Positions 59,277 to 64,000 of a stretch of DNA of 64,000 nucleotides are shown here, one piece after another (position 1 is the stretch's first letter; each line of letters begins with the position of its first letter). The stretch is from the NCBI RefSeq assembly GCF_018991925.1, contig NW_024753828.1, positions 5,032,998 to 5,096,997 on the forward strand, written 5' to 3'. Below the pieces are notes generated by a model. The model ran no database searches, was not told the origin of the DNA, and saw nothing but the letters and a program-made list of their open reading frames with translations. The translations under genes were made by a program, and so were the position numbers. The stretch comes from Homarus americanus (Eukaryota; Arthropoda; Malacostraca; Decapoda; Nephropidae).

Positions 59277-60221
59277 CTGTGATGCCACCACTGTGTACTC
59301 CTGGCTGCGGCTCCAACGCCCACTGTGAGTATGGTCAGCCCAACAGGTGTATCTGCAACACTGGCTACAGCGGCAACCCGTACGAGTCCTGCCAGTCTGA
59401 GGAGACGAAGGTCGACTGCTCCACCACCAAGTGCGGTGCAGGTGCTCAGTGTCGACAAGGCATCAATCGCGTCGACTGCGTCTGCCCCGTCGGCTTCCAG
59501 GGCAATCCCTATGTGGAGTGCGTTGATATTGACGAGTGCATCGGCAACGCCTGCGGCATGAACGCTGTCTGTCTCAATACTCCCGGCAGCTTCGACTGTC
59601 GCTGTCAGGAAAACTTCTTTGGCAACCCCTTCCAGATGTGCATGCCAATACAACCTGCTACAGAGTCCTGTCTCGAAGATCCTGAGGGATGTGGTGTATC
59701 TGACTGTGTCGATGTTGTGTGTGGACCGAACGCTGCCTGCGACCAGGGCAGCTGTGCGTGTCTTGTTGGGTTCCAGGGCGACCCTGATGACCTTACTCAG
59801 GGCTGTCAAGCTTCTGGCTGCCACAACGACCTTGACTGTGACGACAACGAAATTTGCTTCTCACTGAACAGACGACGGACGTGTGTGGACGCCTGTAACA
59901 AGGTGGAATGTGGCCCTAATGCTATCTGCGTGGCCCAGGGACATCGTTCCTCATGCCTCTGTAAGGAGGACTATCTTGGAAACCCCAGCGACCCCGTTTC
60001 CGGATGTCAGCCAGAAGACCGCGAAAGTCACTGTGACAAGGACGACGATTGTAGTGAGGGGCAGGTGTGTCAGGTTGACCTGCAGGGCAATAAAGGCTGT
60101 GTGGACCCCTGCTTCTCCCACACCTGTGGTCAGTACGAACTGTGCTACGTGCAGGAAGGACGACCTCTGTGTCGCTGTGAAGAGGGATACCGCCACAACC
60201 CAACCACCAACCGCTGCCAAA
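59277..60221 (+). CDS. dpy: dumpy exon 18: EGF-like array (315 codons)
   Basis: The acceptor CTCTGCTACAG ends at 59276 and the donor GTGAGT starts at 60222. It is 945 nt, phase 1-1. It reads PVMPPLCTPGCGSNAHC, a CSTTKCGAGAQC module, the cbEGF DIDECIGNACGMNAVC, a CVDVVCGPNAAC module, CHNDLDCDDNEIC, VECGPNAICVAQGHRSSC and a final HTCGQYELC module ending NRCQ. The CGPNAIC-x5-HRSSCLC pattern recurs in Dumpy. A 39-bp satellite array ends about 30 bp before the acceptor. Long antisense open frames here are shadows of the coding strand. Confidence 0.94.
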
Positions 60222-60556
60222 GTGAGTCATCCTACCTCTCTCTCCTCTCCCTTCCCTCCCCGTCCCTCCTCCTCCCCCCCACTCTCCCTCCCCCTCCACC
60301 TGTAGTCAGAGCTTCATTAAGTTGATTTATGTCTCATGATATAGTTATTGTTATTGAACGCTTCGTCAAGGTAACAAATAATTGTATCATTGCAGAAGTT
60401 AGTGTCAAGAACAAGTCACTATGAGTTTGTCGTGAATAATTTGGTGGTAGCCATAATGACTCACACTTTTTCACTAGTGTTGTTGTTTGTTAAGTCTTTA
60501 TTGTGTAGAGGTCAATGTAGTATTGAAGTAAGAACAATTAGTATTATTGAATATTG

Positions 60557-60558
<2 letters not shown>

Positions 60559-60586
<28 letters not shown>
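60559..60586. repeat. (TG)n microsatellite
   Basis: About 14 TG units in intron 18. Confidence 0.94.
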
Positions 60587-60588
<2 letters not shown>

Positions 60589-60708
60589 TAAAAGATGACT
60601 AAGACGTAAGTAAAGAAGGATATTAGTTGTTGTTGTCACAGAAAAAGTATATTTGGATTGAACTGTATAGTGGAGACATGAGTGTTAACCTGTTACTCCT
60701 CCTGACAG

Positions 60709-62718
60709 AACCAGCCGTGCCAGACTGTCAGAGTGACCGTGAGTGTGTCCTCAGCGCCGCTTGCAAACCCGACCAACTGGGAGTCCTCAAGTGTGTGGAC
60801 GTGTGTCAGGGCTTCAACTGCCCGCTTCACTCAACATGTTTCGCCAGCAACCATCGCGGACAGTGCCAGTGTGACCCAGGCTTCACCGGGAACCCCAACG
60901 ACCGGAGTGGGTGCCGCCCGCTGCCCCGCGATGACTGTATATTAGATGCTCAGTGTCCCGAGACCCAAAAGTGCCAGGCTCAAGGTAACGTGCGTAAGTG
61001 TGTTGAGGTGTGTTCCACTCTGCGCTGTGGCCCGGGTGCTGTCTGTATCCCCAACAACCACGCCGCTCAGTGCCAGTGTCCTCCAGGTCTCTTCGCTGGG
61101 GATCCTAATGACCCAGTGAGTGGTTGTTCCTCCGTCAGCTGCATCATCAACGCTGACTGTCCCACTGACAAGGCTTGTAACAGATTAGATTTCACATGTT
61201 TCGACGTGTGTTATGACGCCTGTGGTGACAACGCCATCTGCATCGCTGAGGATCACCGTCCTAACTGCAAGTGTCCTCCAGGTTCCCGGCCCAACCCATC
61301 GGCGGACATCGAGTGTAAAGCCGTAGACTTGTGCGACCCCAACCCATGTCACTCCTCGGCTACATGCACCCCTGCAGGAGGGAGTCACCAGTGCTCCTGC
61401 CCGGCAGGGATGGTAGGCGACCCGTACACCACCGGCTGCCACCCAAAGGGAATGTGTCCTAATGGCAATGACGATTGTTCACTTGACAGTGTCTGCATCA
61501 ACGGCCGCTGTTCCTCACCTTGTGACCGTGCCTGTGGGCCTAATACCCTTTGCAACGTGGTCAACAGGAAACCAATTTGCAATTGTCCACCAGGTTTCCA
61601 ACCCTACCCAACATCAGACAAGGGGTGCAACCGAGTAACCTCCCAGTGTAGCAATGACGCCCAGTGTCAAGGGGGCGTGTGTTTGGAGGGTCAGTGCCGC
61701 GCGGTGTGCCGGGATAACACTGAATGTGCCGAGGGTGAGCGATGTACCACCAATATGTGCATGGTGCCATGCGTCTCTTCATCCCAGTGCCCCACCGGCC
61801 AGGCTTGCAACAATGGTATCTGTCTCCTGGGGTGCCGCAATAATGGTGACTGTCCCGCTGAGAAGGGGTGTGTCAACAGCAAGTGTGTCGACCCCTGCAC
61901 CAAGGACAACGTGTGTGGCTTTAACGCCCAGTGCCGCGTCCAGAATCATCGAGCGCAGTGCCAGTGTCCCCAGGGCTTCAATCCCTCACCCACAGCACAA
62001 CAAGAATGTGTTCGAATCCCTATCACTTGTGTCTCCGCCGAGGAGTGTGGACATGGCACCATCTGTGACTCCGGCAGGTGTAAGCCCGTGTGTCAACAGA
62101 ACTCTCAGTGTGCTCAGGGCGAGAGTTGTGTTGGAGGAATGTGTCACAAGGTCTGCTTCGGCGACAGCAACTGCTTGCAAGGAGAAGTTTGTATCGCGGA
62201 TTCGTGTATGTCAGGCTGCCGCAGCAACGGTGATTGTCGAGTGAATGAGGTCTGTATCTCCAAGAAATGTATGTGTGCCAAGGGATTCCAGCCAGGACCT
62301 AACGGATGTGTGGACTTGGACGAGTGCCAGGAGAAGCCGTGCCATGTCACAGCCACTTGCGTCAACGTGCCCGGCTCTTATAAGTGCACATGTCCTCACT
62401 TCACTGTGGGTGACGCGTATGGAGCTCCCGGCTGCCAGAAACCCAACGAGTGCGAAAATGACGACCAGTGCGAGGGCGAACAGGCATGCGAACTCAATGG
62501 AGACGGAATCCTAAAGTGTGTTGACCCTTGTGCCTCTGCTGTGTGTGGCACCAACGCCCGCTGTAAGGTGGCCGACCGTAAGCCTTTGTGCGAGTGTGAA
62601 CCGGGCCATTACGGTGACCCTAACGACCTGTCTCTTGGCTGTGTGCAGGGAGACTGTATCAGTAATGGTGACTGTTCCAGCAACAAACTGTGTGACCGAC
62701 AACGCTTCAAGTGCATCA
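60709..62718 (+). CDS. dpy: dumpy exon 19: largest exon, 670 codons of cysteine-rich modules
   Basis: The acceptor CTCCTGACAG ends at 60708 and the donor GTAAGT starts at 62719. It is 2010 nt, phase 1-1. It begins KPAVPDCQSDREC and runs through repeated modules such as VDVCQGFNCPLHSTC, CSTLRCGPGAVC, HAAQCQCPPGLFAGDPNDP, CDRACGPNTLC, and a run of four-cysteine units (CRAVCRDNTEC, CMVPCVSSSQC, CLLGCRNNGDC). One cbEGF, DLDECQEKPCHVTATC, lies near codon 566. It ends CDRQRFKCIS and completes Asn with exon 20. There is no stop or frameshift over 2 kb, which shows that base quality here is good. Confidence 0.94.
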
Positions 62719-62842
62719 GTAAGTAGCGCTTCTGTTCTGTAATATTTTGTTGTGGTGTAATGAACCCGATGTTCCTCTTACTTTCTCATACTGTTAAGGT
62801 AGTGCACCGTTTGTGTTATTAATAATTTTCCATTGTCCGCAG

Positions 62843-63514
62843 ATCCTTGTGACAACACAAACTGTGGTTTTGGTCGGTGCCAGACAGTGGACCACGCTGC
62901 CGTCTGTTACTGTGACCGAGGCTTCCAAACAGATGCCACTGGGTTGTGTGTGGACGTAGACGAGTGCCGTGACACGCCTTGTCACAGGTCTGCGCTCTGC
63001 AGTAATGGTCTCGGCAGCTACACCTGCTTGTGTCCTCAGGGCCAGGTGGGCGACCCCATCAAAACTGGCTGTCGTACCCCAGGCCAATGCGTCCAGGACA
63101 CCGACTGTCCTGACACAGCTGCCTGTGCCAACAATAACTGCTACAATCCCTGCACCTCGCCAGGAAGCTGTGGGGCTGGCGCCCAGTGCATTACTGAGAA
63201 CCACAAAGCTGTTTGCTTCTGCCCACCACGGTTTACCGGCGACCCCTCCAGCAGCTGTGTCGCTCTTGAATGTCTGGGCCACAACGAATGTCCCGGAGAC
63301 AAGTCGTGTGTTAACAACAGATGCGTCAATCCGTGTTCCATCCCCGGCGTGTGTGGCAAGAACGCTGGCTGCACCCCACAATCCCACCTCCACCAGTGCT
63401 TCTGCCAAGCAGGCTTCACCGGCGACCCCAATCTTGGCTGTACCACTATCACCTATTGCGCCGTCGAGACCGACTGTCCCTCTGGTGAACAGTGCAACGG
63501 TGGCGTCTGTGTCC
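62843..63514 (+). CDS. dpy: dumpy exon 20: EGF-like array, continues beyond the window
   Basis: The acceptor CATTGTCCGCAG ends at 62842 and the donor GTAAGT starts at 63515. It is 672 nt, phase 1-1 (224 codons). It contains NPCDNTNCGFGRC, the cbEGF DVDECRDTPCHRSALC, CVQDTDCPDTAAC, GSCGAGAQCITENHKAVC, CLGHNECPGDKSC, GVCGKNAGC, and ends CPSGEQCNGGVCV. The phase 1 exit with no stop codon means that the gene continues past 64000. Confidence 0.94.
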
Positions 63515-64000
63515 GTAAGTATCTTTCTTAATACTAGACCAGGCTACGACAGGTCAGGTAGACCTACTCATTTGTCCTCAGGTTCAGTTTTCTTGTCTAT
63601 ACTGCACTTGAATAATATCGAAGTATTTTAAGTCCTCTAACACGAAATACAAAAGATATTCTTAAAGAAGAGCTAAAAAGTAAACCAGTCTGTAATAAAT
63701 TTCAAGCTCCATTGGCGAGTTATCCACCGGGTGACGATAGAGCCACAGTGTTGTGGTTCTCAAGACAGCCAAGATGCCAAACAGCGCAATATTTCGCTAT
63801 TAGCCATATGTAAACAACCACATAGCGTTTTTATCCTGGGTTTTGGCTGTGTTGGGAGAGCCACACCGCACTCTGGCTCAGTAGGTTGTGGTAGCTGGGC
63901 TTAGCTTAGGTAAAATTAGGCTAGGTTGGCTTAGCTTAAGTAATAATAAGTTAAGCTCGGATGTGTTGACTTAGATGAGGTAAGGTTAGGGTTGGGACGG
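63515..64000 (+). other. dpy: Start of intron 20 at the window edge
   Basis: Mostly unique sequence after the exon 20 donor, with degenerate TTAGG-like tracts from about 63895. I see no further exon before the window ends. Confidence 0.7.

Noticed and set aside
59222..59824. Long minus-strand open frames opposite exons 16-20
   Set aside because: These are shadows of the cysteine-rich coding strand with no domain of their own.

Overview
This window looks like animal nuclear DNA, most likely from an arthropod and probably a decapod crustacean. That is inferred from very abundant interstitial TTAGG/CCTAA tracts (the arthropod telomere motif), many long (CA)n, (GA)n and triplet microsatellites, and GT-AG introns. 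There are no bacterial-type operons, CRISPR arrays or complete RNA genes that I can recognise.

The only gene I can support is a large part of one plus-strand gene. Its exons encode back-to-back EGF-like and calcium-binding EGF (cbEGF) modules. The order and wording of the modules match, as I recall it, the N-terminal half of insect Dumpy (dpy), a giant apical extracellular matrix protein that anchors epidermis and tendon cells to cuticle. I place 20 exons between 363 and 63514, about 7.65 kb of coding sequence or roughly 2,550 residues. Both ends are open: upstream exons, including the signal peptide, lie before the window, and exon 20 splices onward past its end. Most introns are phase 1; three are phase 0.

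Layout: 1-7490 holds exon 1 (363-467), intron 1 full of minisatellites, a 3' fragment of a non-LTR retrotransposon (7022-7270, minus strand), and exon 2 (7491-7607). 7608-39311 is one intron of about 31.7 kb with no recognisable gene but many satellites, a 338-bp MITE-like element (34559-34896) with a 5-bp target duplication, and a 301-bp foldback (38065-38365). 39312-50000 holds exons 3-10, widely or tightly spaced between arrays. 51636-54963 holds exons 11-14, all frame-disrupted relative to the module they encode. 56120-63514 holds exons 15-20, which are intact and include exons of 1173, 945 and 2010 nt.

The most interesting items beyond the gene are: the cluster of indels confined to about 51.0-55.0 kb, affecting four exons and a neighbouring satellite alike (consensus error or local decay); twelve exact TGACGTCA palindromes where about one is expected; three exact TTTCGCGCCAAA 12-mers plus a higher-order repeat carrying six TTTTCCCGCCA motifs (both E2F-like); several foldback or inverted-repeat elements; and tandem arrays that run up to the splice sites. 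I do not see a clearly new biological system. The best candidates for something undescribed are the foldback encoding the same peptide on both strands and the MITE. Hand-aligned percentages and copy counts are by eye.
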